Notes: generated by a model not told the origin, from the sequence alone. Counted from the first letter of the stretch, positions 1 to 9,193 are shown. The stretch is DNA of 64,000 nucleotides from Staphylococcus aureus (GCF_001027105.1 NZ_CP011526.1:2294001-2358000); one strand, 5' to 3'. Translations and numbers: made by a program.

Positions 1-1
1 C

Positions 2-1957
2 CTATATCTCAAGATGATATTTCAAATGAACAATACTATTGCTTGAGACCATTAATGAATGATCATAAATATTTCTTTCTATAAAATTAGCTTTCCAATA
101 ACTGTGTTGTTGCATAATATCATTCACAAGTACACCATTTTCGGAAGTATGATTATCTTTATCTATACTTAAAACAATTTGTTTAGTTTTAGCATGGCTA
201 AATTGTTGAAGACCCTTACACGATAAACGTATAGCGTCTGAATTCTCATTTAACAATGCGGCTGGCAAACAAATGACACATTGTACTTCATGTTTGAACT
301 TCGTTACAATCATCGTGTCATTTTGATAAATAACAATCCCTCGTAATTGATTAAGTATATTTATGATAAAAATGAATATTGATAATCTAGTTAAATTTAT
401 TTCTTTGCTCGATTCACTTATAATTGACATGTGCATAATAAGTCCTCGAAATTTTGTATAATTTGTCAAAAGTTCAGAAACCTTATTAATATCAGACATT
501 GTGATTTTTTCTTTTAAGTCATTATTCTCATTAATCAAATCTACATCACATATAATTTTAGAACGTGCAATAGACACCTGTTCTATTTGTCTTAGCGGTA
601 AGATAAAATAGTCTATTAGATGATCAATTTCTTTATCATAGCGCGTATTCAACTCTTTTGGTTCCAGATGATATATTAATTCAAATACTCCTATATAATT
701 ATCTATTAAACGTTTCAGTTTTTGAATTGCAGTAGTATTTAAGTCGTTAATTAAAAATGCAATCTTACATCTATTACTCTCAAAAGTCATATTAAAAATT
801 GTAGCTACTAGCTTTTCTATCTTGCCTCTTTCAGCACTCGTTAACAATTCCTTATATTCATGTTTAATACGAAACACTACATTTACATTGTAATTCACTA
901 TCTTTTGAAGTAATAAAGTGATTTGTTCAATCGATAGCTCATTGCTTGTGTCGATTGTAACAATTATATGCAAGTTTTCAGGATTAACACCTAATCTTTG
1001 AATGATTTGTTTAATAGTATAATAATCCATCCAATAAAAATTACTTCCTTTAATATAAATGTTTTTAGGTTGATACATTTGACTCCTTTTTGTAGGCTCA
1101 AAAGGTATATCAATCTCGCGCATACTTGAAGAACTTTGATTAGTATCATCAAATAATTCAATTATATTTTTATCAATTTCAACTAATTGGGAATGGTTAA
1201 TTGAATGAGATGTTGGACTATATCTTTTTCTAATTAATTTAGGAGTGTTACCATACGTTTCTTTAAAGAGGTGTATAAAACGAGAATAATGATTAAAACC
1301 ATGACTACTTGCGATTTCTTCAATAGGCTTCTTAGAAGTTAAAATATCAATTAAGCAATGCTCCAGTCTAATATGATTTAAATATTGAATAAAATTACTA
1401 TAAGGTGTCGCTTTAAACATGTCACTTAAAGCTTTGTTTGTAATACTAACTTGATTAATGACATCTTTCCTATTTATCTTTTTATGGTGGTTGTTTGTTA
1501 AATAATCGTGCACTTCTTCGGCTACTAAATGACGACTACCATCGTATGTATTTAATGACATTAATTCAACACACATGTAATTAATAATCTTATCATTAGC
1601 ATTATAAGACTGTTGTTTAATTTTGCTGTAGATTAAATACTTAATCAAGATTCTAAAAGTGCTAGCAACCTCATTTGTTAATATCTTGCCACGCATCATA
1701 TAGTTTGCATTCATAAACTTCAAAAATGTCTTTGCACTTACTTCAACAACACAACATACACTATCATCATTACCATCAATTTGATACAAATCATTCAACA
1801 TAATAATGGTGACATCATTTCTTTTTACATCATATTGTTGTAGATTGATTGAAACTACACCTGTACCTTGTAGCCAATATATAATTTTTAAGTTCGCTTC
1901 CTTCACACTACTCATTTTCATACTTTTATAAATATGTAGTGAATAATTATCTGTCAT
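2..1957 (-). CDS. AraC/XylS-family transcriptional regulator, large form
   Basis: A DNA-binding regulator of 651 residues. The AraC-type double helix-turn-helix lies at about residues 146-246, ending in the family signature around GFNHYSRFIHLFKETYGNTP. About 145 residues precede it, and a long C-terminal half of about 400 residues has no domain I recognise. Placing the HTH in the N-terminal third with a long tail is the architecture of the staphylococcal Rbf/Rsp group, but this protein is shorter than Rsp as I know it (about 700 residues), so I do not give it that name. A GAGGATG Shine-Dalgarno precedes the ATG. The stop codon lies at the window edge, so downstream genes are not visible. It is divergent from ssaA across about 600 bp. 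Confidence 0.85.
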   Translation of the reverse strand: MTDNYSLHIYKSMKMSSVKEANLKIIYWLQGTGVVSINLQQYDVKRNDVTIIMLNDLYQIDGNDDSVCCVVEVSAKTFLKFMNANYMMRGKILTNEVASTFRILIKYLIYSKIKQQSYNANDKIINYMCVELMSLNTYDGSRHLVAEEVHDYLTNNHHKKINRKDVINQVSITNKALSDMFKATPYSNFIQYLNHIRLEHCLIDILTSKKPIEEIASSHGFNHYSRFIHLFKETYGNTPKLIRKRYSPTSHSINHSQLVEIDKNIIELFDDTNQSSSSMREIDIPFEPTKRSQMYQPKNIYIKGSNFYWMDYYTIKQIIQRLGVNPENLHIIVTIDTSNELSIEQITLLLQKIVNYNVNVVFRIKHEYKELLTSAERGKIEKLVATIFNMTFESNRCKIAFLINDLNTTAIQKLKRLIDNYIGVFELIYHLEPKELNTRYDKEIDHLIDYFILPLRQIEQVSIARSKIICDVDLINENNDLKEKITMSDINKVSELLTNYTKFRGLIMHMSIISESSKEINLTRLSIFIFIINILNQLRGIVIYQNDTMIVTKFKHEVQCVICLPAALLNENSDAIRLSCKGLQQFSHAKTKQIVLSIDKDNHTSENGVLVNDIMQQHSYWKANFIERNIYDHSLMVSSNSIVHLKYHLEI

Positions 1958-2285
1958 CTTACATCCTCACATATACAAATATATTGATTTACTCCTGTTT
2001 GTCTTTCTCAAATCAATTGTCAACATCTAATATTCACTACCAATTATATCGCCACATGTTTTTTAGCAGTAACAAAACATAAATCGATTATATCAAATAA
2101 TACTTTTATTAAAACATTTTTTTATGCTAAATTAGGATATTTTATCCATTAAATATACATTTTCATCCAAATACCAAAGCTTTCATAATCATAGAAACTT
2201 GATCGTTCGTGTCGAATTTTTATGCATTTTCTGATTAAAAGTCCTATATTATGCACAAAATATACATTTAGAATTTTCAGTAATA

Positions 2286-2301
2286 TTACAAATTTGTAAC
2301 A
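2286..2301 (-). promoter_or_regulatory. WalR-type binding site upstream of ssaA (distal)
   Basis: On the minus strand this reads TGTTA, six bases, TGTAA, an exact match to the WalR direct-repeat consensus TGTWA-N6-TGTWA described for staphylococcal cell-wall hydrolase genes. It lies about 265 bp upstream of the ssaA start. ssaA is an established WalKR-regulon gene. Confidence 0.65.
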
Positions 2302-2413
2302 GACTTATTTTCGAAACATTCAGTTTTCACAAAGAATGCCGTAGTTATAAGTTTTGCAAAATGCAAATTTCTATACTTTTAAAATTCTATTGTGTCAAGA
2401 TATTAGCAAAAAA

Positions 2414-2429
2414 TTACAAAACGTTAACA
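2414..2429 (-). promoter_or_regulatory. WalR-type binding site upstream of ssaA (proximal)
   Basis: On the minus strand this reads TGTTA-ACGTTT-TGTAA, an exact consensus match. It lies about 140 bp upstream of the ssaA ATG, a plausible activator position if the ssaA leader is about 80-100 nt. The -10/-35 elements downstream are not clear enough to call. Confidence 0.75.
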
Positions 2430-2566
2430 AAGCACACAAGGACGCTAATTTCTGTTATAGTCTTTCTTGTCGTTTAATTACGAGAGATAACTTATAACAT
2501 TAATTTTGTCACACGGACATTACGAAAATATTTTAGATTTAAAATTTTTAGGAGGATATTTTTAAA

Positions 2567-3370
2567 ATGAAGAAAATCGCTACAGCTACTATCGCAACTG
2601 CAGGATTCGCTACAATCGCAATTGCATCAGGAAATCAAGCTCATGCTTCTGAGCAAGATAACTACGGTTATAATCCAAACGACCCAACATCATATAGCTA
2701 TACTTACACTATTGATGCACAAGGTAACTACCATTACACATGGAAAGGTAACTGGCATCCAAGTCAATTAAACCAAGATAATGGCTACTACAGCTATTAC
2801 TACTACAATGGTTACAATAACTATAACAATTACAACAACGGTTATAGCTACAATAACTACAGCCGTTACAACAACTACTCAAATAATAATCAATCATATA
2901 ACTACAATAACTATAATAGTTACAACACAAACAGCTACCGTACTGGTGGTTTAGGTGCAAGCTACAGCACTTCAAGCAACAATGTTCAAGTAACTACAAC
3001 TATGGCTCCATCATCAAATGGCCGTTCAATCTCAAGTGGTTATACTTCAGGACGTAACTTATACACTTCTGGTCAATGTACATACTACGTATTTGATCGT
3101 GTAGGTGGTAAAATCGGTTCAACTTGGGGCAATGCAAGTAACTGGGCTAACGCAGCTGCAAGAGCTGGTTACACAGTGAACAATACACCAAAAGCTGGTG
3201 CAATTATGCAAACAACTCAAGGTGCATACGGTCACGTTGCATACGTTGAAAGTGTTAACAGCAATGGTTCAGTAAGAGTTTCAGAAATGAACTATGGTTA
3301 TGGCCCAGGTGTTGTAACTTCACGTACAATCTCAGCTAGCCAAGCTGCTGGTTATAACTTCATTCACTAA
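2567..3370 (+). CDS. ssaA: Staphylococcal secretory antigen SsaA, CHAP-domain peptidoglycan hydrolase
   Basis: Secreted 267-residue protein, a predicted peptidoglycan amidase/endopeptidase. Residues 1-27 form a signal peptide with an AHA-S cleavage site. Residues 73-123 are a low-complexity Tyr/Asn-rich linker. The CHAP domain occupies about residues 160-267, with likely catalytic Cys171 (in GQCTYYVFD) and His223 (in YGHVAY), plus Glu240. The ATG at 2567 has an AGGAGG Shine-Dalgarno at good spacing. The gene is monocistronic, with a strong terminator directly downstream and two WalR-type sites upstream, fitting its known control by WalKR. An open frame opposite the Tyr/Asn repeats is a composition artefact. 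Confidence 0.95.
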   Translation: MKKIATATIATAGFATIAIASGNQAHASEQDNYGYNPNDPTSYSYTYTIDAQGNYHYTWKGNWHPSQLNQDNGYYSYYYYNGYNNYNNYNNGYSYNNYSRYNNYSNNNQSYNYNNYNSYNTNSYRTGGLGASYSTSSNNVQVTTTMAPSSNGRSISSGYTSGRNLYTSGQCTYYVFDRVGGKIGSTWGNASNWANAAARAGYTVNNTPKAGAIMQTTQGAYGHVAYVESVNSNGSVRVSEMNYGYGPGVVTSRTISASQAAGYNFIH

Positions 3371-3390
3371 TTAGTGATGGCTATGTTTAC

Positions 3391-3426
3391 GCCAACAAGG
3401 TTTCAAGAGCCTTGTTGGCTTTTTTA
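3391..3426 (+). terminator. Rho-independent terminator of ssaA
   Basis: A 10-bp perfect stem (GCCAACAAGG with CCTTGTTGGC) is followed by TTTTTT, 20 bp past the ssaA stop. Confidence 0.9.
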
Positions 3427-3802
3427 ATTTCTATGAAAAAAATCGAATTGGTAAAAATCTCAAAATTTCGATTTTCACCAATCCGATTCACTCTGTAATA
3501 AAGAATAAACAACATACAGCCATTGACACACCCAAATTTAGGCATGTCAAATCGGCTATACATTGATAAATTTTTAGTTAAAGTACTTACAAATATACTT
3601 GCCTTCAAATTCTCAATTAATTTAGTCATTACAAATCATGACATAAAACTTACATTACATATATCAACATGTTCCGCTACAAAACATATTCAGTATATGT
3701 ATAGAGGATATTTATTCTAAGTTAAAACCTTTTCAAATTATAACCGCTACAATTATAAATGATTAAAGTGTTTCAACATATTATATATATTCCACGCTCA
3801 CA
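3427..3802. other. Non-coding interval between ssaA terminator and the NhaC gene
   Basis: About 375 bp with no gene I can support. Short frames on both strands lack Shine-Dalgarno sequences and resemble no known protein. I see no clear terminator for the leftward NhaC gene. Confidence 0.5.
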
Positions 3803-5203
3803 TTAAGTTAAACGTGAATTCGATGACTTTTTAATACCTATCCCTGTAAAACCATAGATAATTGCTATAATTGCGCATAAATAACATGGTACTGTCCATA
3901 TGAAAAATTCTTCAACAGAGACATGAAGTTGATTCGTATAGTAAATACCTGATGTTCCCCATGGTATTAAAGGTAAGACCATCGTACTTGAGTCTTCAAG
4001 TGTTCTTGATAAAACGGAACGAGAGACTTGGTATTTTTCGAACAAATCTTTCATTAACACACCGACCATAATAATTACAATCGAAGCAACACCTGCAGCG
4101 AATACAAGCGCAATACAACAAATAACAGTAATACATATTAAACTTCCTACAGAATGGATGCCTTTAGAAATAGTAGTTAATAAGACTTCTAAACATCCTG
4201 CTTTTTCTACAATACCTGCAAATGCATATCCGCAAAATATCGTTACTAATATTTGGGTCATACTCATCATACCACCCTGTTCTAACAAGCTTTTCACACT
4301 GGATGAAATATGAGACTGATGTATCATTGATTCGTTAAAACCACTAAATGTTGCTTTGAAACCATCTGTCATTTTGAAATGATGATTAAAAGTCCCCACT
4401 ATAATGGCAGAAAAGCTTGATATTAGCATAGCTGGCACTGTAGCCATTTTAAATAGCAAACAAACAATGATCACAATTAAGGGAACCCAGACCCATATGT
4501 TAATTTGATAAATCTGTGCAAGCTCTGATAACAAAGTTTGAATCTGTTTATCATTTGAATGCCCTTTAAATTGAAATCCAGCAATAAACCATACTAATAA
4601 ACCTATGATTGATGCAGGTATCGTCGTCCACATCATCGAATGTATATGTTTAAATATATTAACTTTAGTAACAAGCGCCGCTAAATTAGTTGTATCTGAT
4701 AATGGTGACATTTTATCGCCAAACACAGCCCCTGCTATAATAGCACCCGCTGCCATCCCTGGAGGAATCCCCAATTGATTACCAATAGAAATAAGTGCAA
4801 TCCCTGCAGTTGATGCAGAGCCCCATGCTGTACCAGTTGCTACAGATGTAACAGCACTTATAAAAAAGGCTGATATTAAAAAATAGCTTGGATTCAATAA
4901 ATCTAAGCCATAATAAATCAAGGCTGGCACTGTGCCAGAAAACATCCAACTGCCTACTATAATTCCTACCGCTAGTATAATTAAAATTGCAGGCATTGCA
5001 GTATTTAAACGTTCTGCAATGCCTTTTTCTAAATCTTGCCATGTTAAGCCTACACGTTTTGCAATCCATGTGGCATATGCTGAGGCAATAATTAATAATA
5101 CTTGAATTGGAATATCAAAAAACACAAAGCCTGTTACAACAACAATAACCATTACAATCATTGTCGAAATTGATTCTAAAAAGGTGGGTTTTCTTTTCAT
5201 CAT
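3803..5203 (-). CDS. NhaC-family Na+/H+ antiporter-type transporter
   Basis: An integral membrane protein of 466 residues with about 11-12 hydrophobic segments. It carries NhaC-family features, including a conserved SATGTAWGSASTAG stretch and a GDKMSPLSDTTNLAA motif that is diagnostic of the family. Members exchange Na+ for H+ or, as MleN, combine this with malate/lactate exchange; the substrate here cannot be read from sequence. The start has a GGGGACG Shine-Dalgarno; either of two adjacent ATGs could be used. It lies about 95 bp downstream of the opine-dehydrogenase-like gene on the same strand, so the two probably form an operon. A second NhaC-family gene (30752-32065) in this window has different control. 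Confidence 0.88.
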   Translation of the reverse strand: MMKRKPTFLESISTMIVMVIVVVTGFVFFDIPIQVLLIIASAYATWIAKRVGLTWQDLEKGIAERLNTAMPAILIILAVGIIVGSWMFSGTVPALIYYGLDLLNPSYFLISAFFISAVTSVATGTAWGSASTAGIALISIGNQLGIPPGMAAGAIIAGAVFGDKMSPLSDTTNLAALVTKVNIFKHIHSMMWTTIPASIIGLLVWFIAGFQFKGHSNDKQIQTLLSELAQIYQINIWVWVPLIVIIVCLLFKMATVPAMLISSFSAIIVGTFNHHFKMTDGFKATFSGFNESMIHQSHISSSVKSLLEQGGMMSMTQILVTIFCGYAFAGIVEKAGCLEVLLTTISKGIHSVGSLICITVICCIALVFAAGVASIVIIMVGVLMKDLFEKYQVSRSVLSRTLEDSSTMVLPLIPWGTSGIYYTNQLHVSVEEFFIWTVPCYLCAIIAIIYGFTGIGIKKSSNSRLT

Positions 5204-5297
5204 CTATCGTCCCCTTCGCTTATTGATGAGAAACCTCTTTTCTTCAATTTATTGCTTTTGCATAATGCTATATCCTTTTCTATCTTCAAGCCATCAT

Positions 5298-6380
5298 TTA
5301 TTTTAAATATTTTTCTAAATCAAGCTTATCTAAACCAATTTCTTCAACTGTTAAGCCTTCCTCAAAGAAGTCTCTCTCTAAAATGGTTGATGCAATTACA
5401 ATTACTGCATCTATATTTGGTGTCGGTACATCAATAACACGACCTAAGCTTGACCATAGTACTAAACCATATGCAATATCTTCAGTTAAATATCTGCTTT
5501 CTACATGATTTGGTCCTGGAATTTGTGAAAATACTGGGCTTGTATTAAACAAACGATTTAATGGTTCATCTTCTTTATCACGTTCTAAATAACCACGTTC
5601 AATACGTGATTCTTTAGCTGTTGATAATTCAAAACCTAATCTACGGCCTAAATTCAAACGTTCTAATTCGATTGCATGAAGTAATCTAACTGTATGTTTA
5701 GTAATTCCTTCTTTATATAAAGCGAACTCGCCAGCATAATCAATGCGACCGACATTCAATAATGTTGGTCCTGGATGCACTTCAGGATTACCATTTTCAA
5801 GATTTGTTTTAATTAAGCTTTCCTCTTTTACTAAATGATCATAAATACTTGAAACTTTGTCATAACAATCATTTAGACAGCTTCTATCATATGTTGAAAA
5901 GAAGATACGACGTACATTTAGAGATAAATCAACTGCTGCATTTTCAAAATCGACACGCGTACCATACGTCAACGTATTAGCTTCCGCTAGTTGTGGTTTT
6001 GTTTCAATATGTCTATCTTCTAAAACATTCATAAAACGAATTGACCCCATTGCTGCAGCCATGTTGAAGAATATCAACTGATTATCAGTTACATGCTCTG
6101 CCATTACATCAGCATAATACTCTATGTATGAAGATGGAATAATCACTTGAACAATTTCAGCATCTTTTAAAACATATTCCATATCATCACTAATATCAGT
6201 GAATTTTACGAAACGTTCATCACCTTCATTATTAAAATCAAATCCGCCCTTTTCGATTGCGTTTTGAAACTTACTTATAGATTGATTACGACAATATAAT
6301 TTAACATCGTGGCCTTTGCTCACCATATCTACTGCTGCCGTAACTGCGCCATTTCCTGATCCTACAATTGCTATTTTCAT
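5298..6380 (-). CDS. NAD(P)-dependent octopine/nopaline dehydrogenase-family protein
   Basis: A 360-residue two-domain enzyme. The N-terminal Rossmann fold starts with MKIAIVGSGNGAVTAA, a dinucleotide-binding glycine loop. The C-terminal half has the helical octopine-dehydrogenase domain with the RIDYAGEFALYKEG region. Family members reduce an imine formed from an amino acid and a 2-keto acid, but the substrate here is unknown. It is not the staphylopine synthase CntM, which belongs to the cnt cluster. I start it at the ATG at 6380: AGAGGG sits six bases upstream, whereas the in-frame TTG two codons earlier touches the Shine-Dalgarno. It probably forms an operon with the NhaC gene downstream. 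Confidence 0.85.
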   Translation of the reverse strand: MKIAIVGSGNGAVTAAVDMVSKGHDVKLYCRNQSISKFQNAIEKGGFDFNNEGDERFVKFTDISDDMEYVLKDAEIVQVIIPSSYIEYYADVMAEHVTDNQLIFFNMAAAMGSIRFMNVLEDRHIETKPQLAEANTLTYGTRVDFENAAVDLSLNVRRIFFSTYDRSCLNDCYDKVSSIYDHLVKEESLIKTNLENGNPEVHPGPTLLNVGRIDYAGEFALYKEGITKHTVRLLHAIELERLNLGRRLGFELSTAKESRIERGYLERDKEDEPLNRLFNTSPVFSQIPGPNHVESRYLTEDIAYGLVLWSSLGRVIDVPTPNIDAVIVIASTILERDFFEEGLTVEEIGLDKLDLEKYLK

Positions 6381-6442
6381 AAACAACCCTCTTTCTATCT
6401 TTGGTTAAAATTAAAAACAAATTATACGTAAGACAATATAAA

Positions 6443-6478
6443 AATGATGCGAATTCATTACGCATCATTATAAATGTT
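6443..6478 (-). promoter_or_regulatory. Terminator-like hairpin in the opine-dehydrogenase leader
   Basis: A perfect 9-bp inverted repeat (AATGATGCG with CGCATCATT, 6443-6451 and 6461-6469). Read leftward it is followed by a T-rich run (TTTTTATATTG) about 60 bp before the start codon. It could be an intrinsic terminator/attenuator or simply an operator palindrome. Confidence 0.4.
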
Positions 6479-6552
6479 AAGTATATATAACCTTAAATTA
6501 ACCTATTTAAACGCCGACGTCCACCAATTATTTTTATTTTTAATAATTGTTT

Positions 6553-6568
6553 AATAAACATGTTTATT
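6553..6568. promoter_or_regulatory. 16-bp perfect palindrome in the divergent promoter region
   Basis: AATAAACATGTTTATT is perfectly self-complementary. It overlaps a possible -35 (TGTTTA, 6561-6566) with 17 bp to a possible -10 (TTATAG, 6584-6589) for the DUF4870 gene, so it may be a repressor operator. The regulator is unknown. Confidence 0.4.
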
Positions 6569-6627
6569 TTTGATTATATTTTGTTATAGTTAAAGATAAT
6601 ATTACAATTTTCAAAGGAGTGTCTAAT

Positions 6628-7050
6628 ATGACAACTGAAATGAACGACGTAACAAATCATCAACCGAATCGCAAATCCAATGATGAGAACATTATGGCGA
6701 TGCTTATCTATTTATTAAGTTTATTCACATCTATTATTGGTCCACTGATAATATGGTTATTGAAAAAAGATGAATCGAAACTAGTTGATCGTGCTGGAAA
6801 AAATTATCTTAACTATACGATTTCTTATATTATTTGGTCTATCGTTTTAGTCGTTATCACTTTAATAGGCGTTTTCCTAATTGCTACAGATATTGATTTC
6901 ATTATTATTATAGGTTTCATCATTACGTTTATCGGTATTTTATCCATATTCGCTTTCTCAATATTATCTTTTGTATTCACAATTATTGCGTGTGTCAAAT
7001 ATTATAATGGCCAAGAATATATAATACCTTTAACAATTCGATTTATTTAA
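6628..7050 (+). CDS. DUF4870 (Tic20-like) small membrane protein
   Basis: A 140-residue membrane protein of unknown function. A polar N-terminus of about 25 residues is followed by three or four hydrophobic segments. The layout (IMAMLIYLLSLFTSIIGPLIIWLLKKDES, then a FILNYTISYIIW-like helix and a C-terminal NGQEYIIPLTIRFI) is typical of DUF4870 proteins. I place the start at the ATG at 6628, eight bases after AAAGGAG; an in-frame GTG at 6619 lies inside that Shine-Dalgarno. It is monocistronic, with a strong terminator 50 bp downstream, and divergent from the opine-dehydrogenase operon. Confidence 0.85.
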   Translation: MTTEMNDVTNHQPNRKSNDENIMAMLIYLLSLFTSIIGPLIIWLLKKDESKLVDRAGKNYLNYTISYIIWSIVLVVITLIGVFLIATDIDFIIIIGFIITFIGILSIFAFSILSFVFTIIACVKYYNGQEYIIPLTIRFI

Positions 7051-7100
7051 ACATATTACAAATAAATATTTCCTATTAATTATCTGTTAATCTCATTGTA

Positions 7101-7142
7101 ACTTTGACTAATTTTTATTACAAAATTAGTCAAAGTTTTTTT
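7101..7142 (+). terminator. Rho-independent terminator after the DUF4870 gene
   Basis: A 15-bp perfect stem (7101-7115 with 7122-7136, core ACTTTGACTAATTTT) is followed by a run of T residues. It insulates the downstream CHAP gene. Confidence 0.9.
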
Positions 7143-7148
7143 ATTCTT

Positions 7149-7164
7149 TTACAAATCAATAACA
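7149..7164 (-). promoter_or_regulatory. WalR-type binding site upstream of the SsaA-like gene
   Basis: On the minus strand this reads TGTTA-TTGATT-TGTAA, an exact match to the WalR consensus, about 125 bp upstream of the start codon. The orientation and distance mirror the proximal site of ssaA. Confidence 0.7.
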
Positions 7165-7286
7165 TTCCCCACAAGAAGCATTAATTTTGTTAAAGTAACT
7201 ATTGTCATCAATTCGAGATGTGAGAATAAAACAGTCGCTACGTTTTATTTATAAAAAAAGATATAGAACTTTGGAGGACTTTATTC

Positions 7287-7787
7287 ATGAAAAAATTAGT
7301 AACAGCAACTACGTTAACAGCAGGAATCGGCACAGCATTAGTAGGTCAAGCACATCATGCAGATGCTGCTGAAAATTATACAAATTACAACAACTATAAC
7401 TACAACACGACTCAAACTACAACGACTACGACAACTACGACAACTACATCATCAATTTCACATTCTGGTAACTTATACACTGCAGGACAATGTACTTGGT
7501 ATGTATATGATAAAGTTGGCGGAGAAATCGGTTCTACTTGGGGAAATGCTAATAATTGGGCTGCTGCTGCACAAGGTGCTGGATTCACAGTAAATCATAC
7601 ACCTTCTAAAGGCGCTATCCTACAATCTTCTGAAGGACCATTTGGTCACGTTGCATATGTAGAAAGTGTAAACAGTGATGGTTCAGTTACAATTTCAGAA
7701 ATGAATTATAGTGGCGGACCTTTCTCAGTAAGTTCTAGAACTATTTCTGCAAGTGAAGCAGGTAACTACAACTACATCCATATTTAA
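7287..7787 (+). CDS. SsaA-like secreted CHAP-domain peptidoglycan hydrolase
   Basis: A 166-residue secreted paralogue of SsaA. A signal peptide ends at about residue 27 (ADA-A). A short linker includes a run of 11 threonines (about residues 44-54). The rest is a CHAP domain with likely catalytic Cys69 (GQCTWYVYD) and His121 (FGHVAY), plus Glu138. It is much shorter than SsaA because the Tyr/Asn-rich linker is nearly absent. A GGAGGAC Shine-Dalgarno precedes the ATG. The upstream WalR-type site suggests co-regulation with ssaA. The thymine/adenine-rich ACN repeat coding the Thr run could vary in length between strains. Confidence 0.92.
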   Translation: MKKLVTATTLTAGIGTALVGQAHHADAAENYTNYNNYNYNTTQTTTTTTTTTTTSSISHSGNLYTAGQCTWYVYDKVGGEIGSTWGNANNWAAAAQGAGFTVNHTPSKGAILQSSEGPFGHVAYVESVNSDGSVTISEMNYSGGPFSVSSRTISASEAGNYNYIHI

Positions 7788-8148
7788 TATAAACACGATG
7801 ATACATATTGTCTTGAAACTTAATTCTAGTACATATGTCATCAAAAAACTTTGAGCTTTCCTTTATAGGAGAAGCTCTTTTTTTGCTATTTTTCGTTGCC
7901 ACCTACTTATTTATATTTCCTCCCATATTCAAAATATTAATTTTTTCTAATACTATTAACTTTAAAACTACGTTATCTAATTTAATTGATCCAGTTTTTC
8001 CACATTACAATATTCATAGTTCTACAGTGCCTAAGTTATATCGCCTCCATCAAAAGTACGCGCTTACATCATTGATACACAAGACATCATGACATAGTTG
8101 TATACTGTCTAATCTTCTACTATACTAAGATAAAAGGAGTGATCTTTT
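7788..8148. other. Intergenic interval after the SsaA-like gene
   Basis: About 360 bp holding one terminator (7853-7885) and otherwise AT-rich sequence leading to the hydroxyacid dehydrogenase. A frame spanning the terminator (7835-8092) has no Shine-Dalgarno and is not credible. Confidence 0.6.
7853..7885 (+). terminator. Rho-independent terminator of the SsaA-like gene
   Basis: GAGCTT-TCC pairs with GGAGAAGCTC with one bulge, followed by TTTTTTT. Confidence 0.8.
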
Positions 8149-9102
8149 ATGGAAAAAGTTTATGTTGCTGGTGCAATACCAGAAGTAGGTTTAAAACTTT
8201 TACAAGAACATTTTGAAGTTGAAATGTATGAAGGTAAAGGATTAGTCGATAAAGACACTTTAATTAAAGGTGTTAAAAACGCGACTGCCTTAATTAGTTT
8301 ATTATCTACAAACGTTGATAAAGATGTTATCGATGCTGGTAAAGACTTAAAAATCATTGCCAACTATGGCGCTGGTTTTAATAATATTGATATCGAGTAT
8401 GCCCGAGAAAAAAGTATAGATGTTACAAACACACCTAAAGCATCAACAAACGCGACTGCTGATTTAACAATTGGATTAGTACTTGCAGTAGCGCGTCGTA
8501 TTGTTGAAGGGGACCAATTATCACGTACAACTGGATTTGATGGATGGGCACCTTTATTTTTCAGAGGTAGAGAAGTATCTGGGAAAACAATCGGCATTAT
8601 CGGTTTAGGTGAAATTGGTAGTGCAGTAGCTCGTCGTGCAAGAGCATTTGACATGGATGTGCTATACACTGGACCTAATCGCAAAGAAGAAAAAGAACGA
8701 GAAATCGGTGCAAAATATGTAGATTTAGATACACTATTAAAGAATGCAGATTTTATCACTATCAACGCTGCTTATAATCCTAAAATGCATCATTTAATTG
8801 ATACAGAACAATTTAAAATGATGAAATCTACGGCGTATTTAATCAATGCCTCTCGTGGTCCAATCGTGCACGAACAAGCACTAGTGCAAGCATTGAAAGA
8901 TAATGAAATTGAAGGTGCTGCACTTGATGTATATGAATTTGAACCAGATATTACCGATGACTTAAAATCACTTAATAATGTAGTATTAACACCGCATATT
9001 GGTAATGCTACATTTGAAGCACGTGACATGATGTCTAAAATTGTTGCTAATGCTGCAATTAGTGCCGTTCAAGGTGAGAAACCACAATTTGTCGTTAACT
9101 AA
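8149..9102 (+). CDS. D-isomer-specific 2-hydroxyacid dehydrogenase (glyoxylate/hydroxypyruvate reductase-like)
   Basis: A 317-residue cytosolic NAD(P)-dependent oxidoreductase that interconverts 2-keto and D-2-hydroxy acids. The Rossmann motif GLGEIG is at residues 152-157. The catalytic triad is visible as Arg236 (NASRGP), Glu265 (VYEFEP) and His283 (TPHIGN). The length is normal for the GyaR/GhrB type. The true substrate cannot be settled from sequence; glyoxylate and hydroxypyruvate are the usual candidates. AAAGGAG lies eight bases before the ATG. It is a single gene with a strong shared terminator downstream, convergent with the FAD monooxygenase. Confidence 0.9.
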   Translation: MEKVYVAGAIPEVGLKLLQEHFEVEMYEGKGLVDKDTLIKGVKNATALISLLSTNVDKDVIDAGKDLKIIANYGAGFNNIDIEYAREKSIDVTNTPKASTNATADLTIGLVLAVARRIVEGDQLSRTTGFDGWAPLFFRGREVSGKTIGIIGLGEIGSAVARRARAFDMDVLYTGPNRKEEKEREIGAKYVDLDTLLKNADFITINAAYNPKMHHLIDTEQFKMMKSTAYLINASRGPIVHEQALVQALKDNEIEGAALDVYEFEPDITDDLKSLNNVVLTPHIGNATFEARDMMSKIVANAAISAVQGEKPQFVVN

Positions 9103-9138
9103 TAATTGAATTTATTATAATAACATTATAAAAACAAG

Positions 9139-9180
9139 AACCCCCATATGTTGAGCTCTCGTTTCAACATACGGGGGTTT
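9139..9180. terminator. Bidirectional terminator between convergent genes
   Basis: A long stem (AACCCCCATATGTTGA paired with TCAACATACGGGGGTT, one mismatch) is flanked by A-rich and T-rich sequence. It can serve both the dehydrogenase and the leftward FAD monooxygenase. Confidence 0.85.
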
Positions 9181-9193
9181 TCATATTGTTGTA

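Larger units (their letters stand above)
1958..2566. other. Long intergenic region between the AraC regulator and ssaA
   Basis: About 610 bp of very AT-rich sequence with no convincing coding frame. It carries two WalR-type sites (2286-2301 and 2414-2429) and the ssaA Shine-Dalgarno AGGAGG just before 2567. Its length leaves room for a long ssaA leader or a small RNA, but I see no internal terminator hairpin that would define one. Confidence 0.6.

Noticed and set aside
2..1957. Identification as Rsp
   Set aside because: Rsp is about 700 residues and, as I recall, encoded at a different locus; this protein has 651 residues.
2709..2975. Cys/Tyr-rich open frame opposite ssaA
   Set aside because: It is the reverse of the Tyr/Asn-codon repeats, has no Shine-Dalgarno and no resemblance to a real protein.
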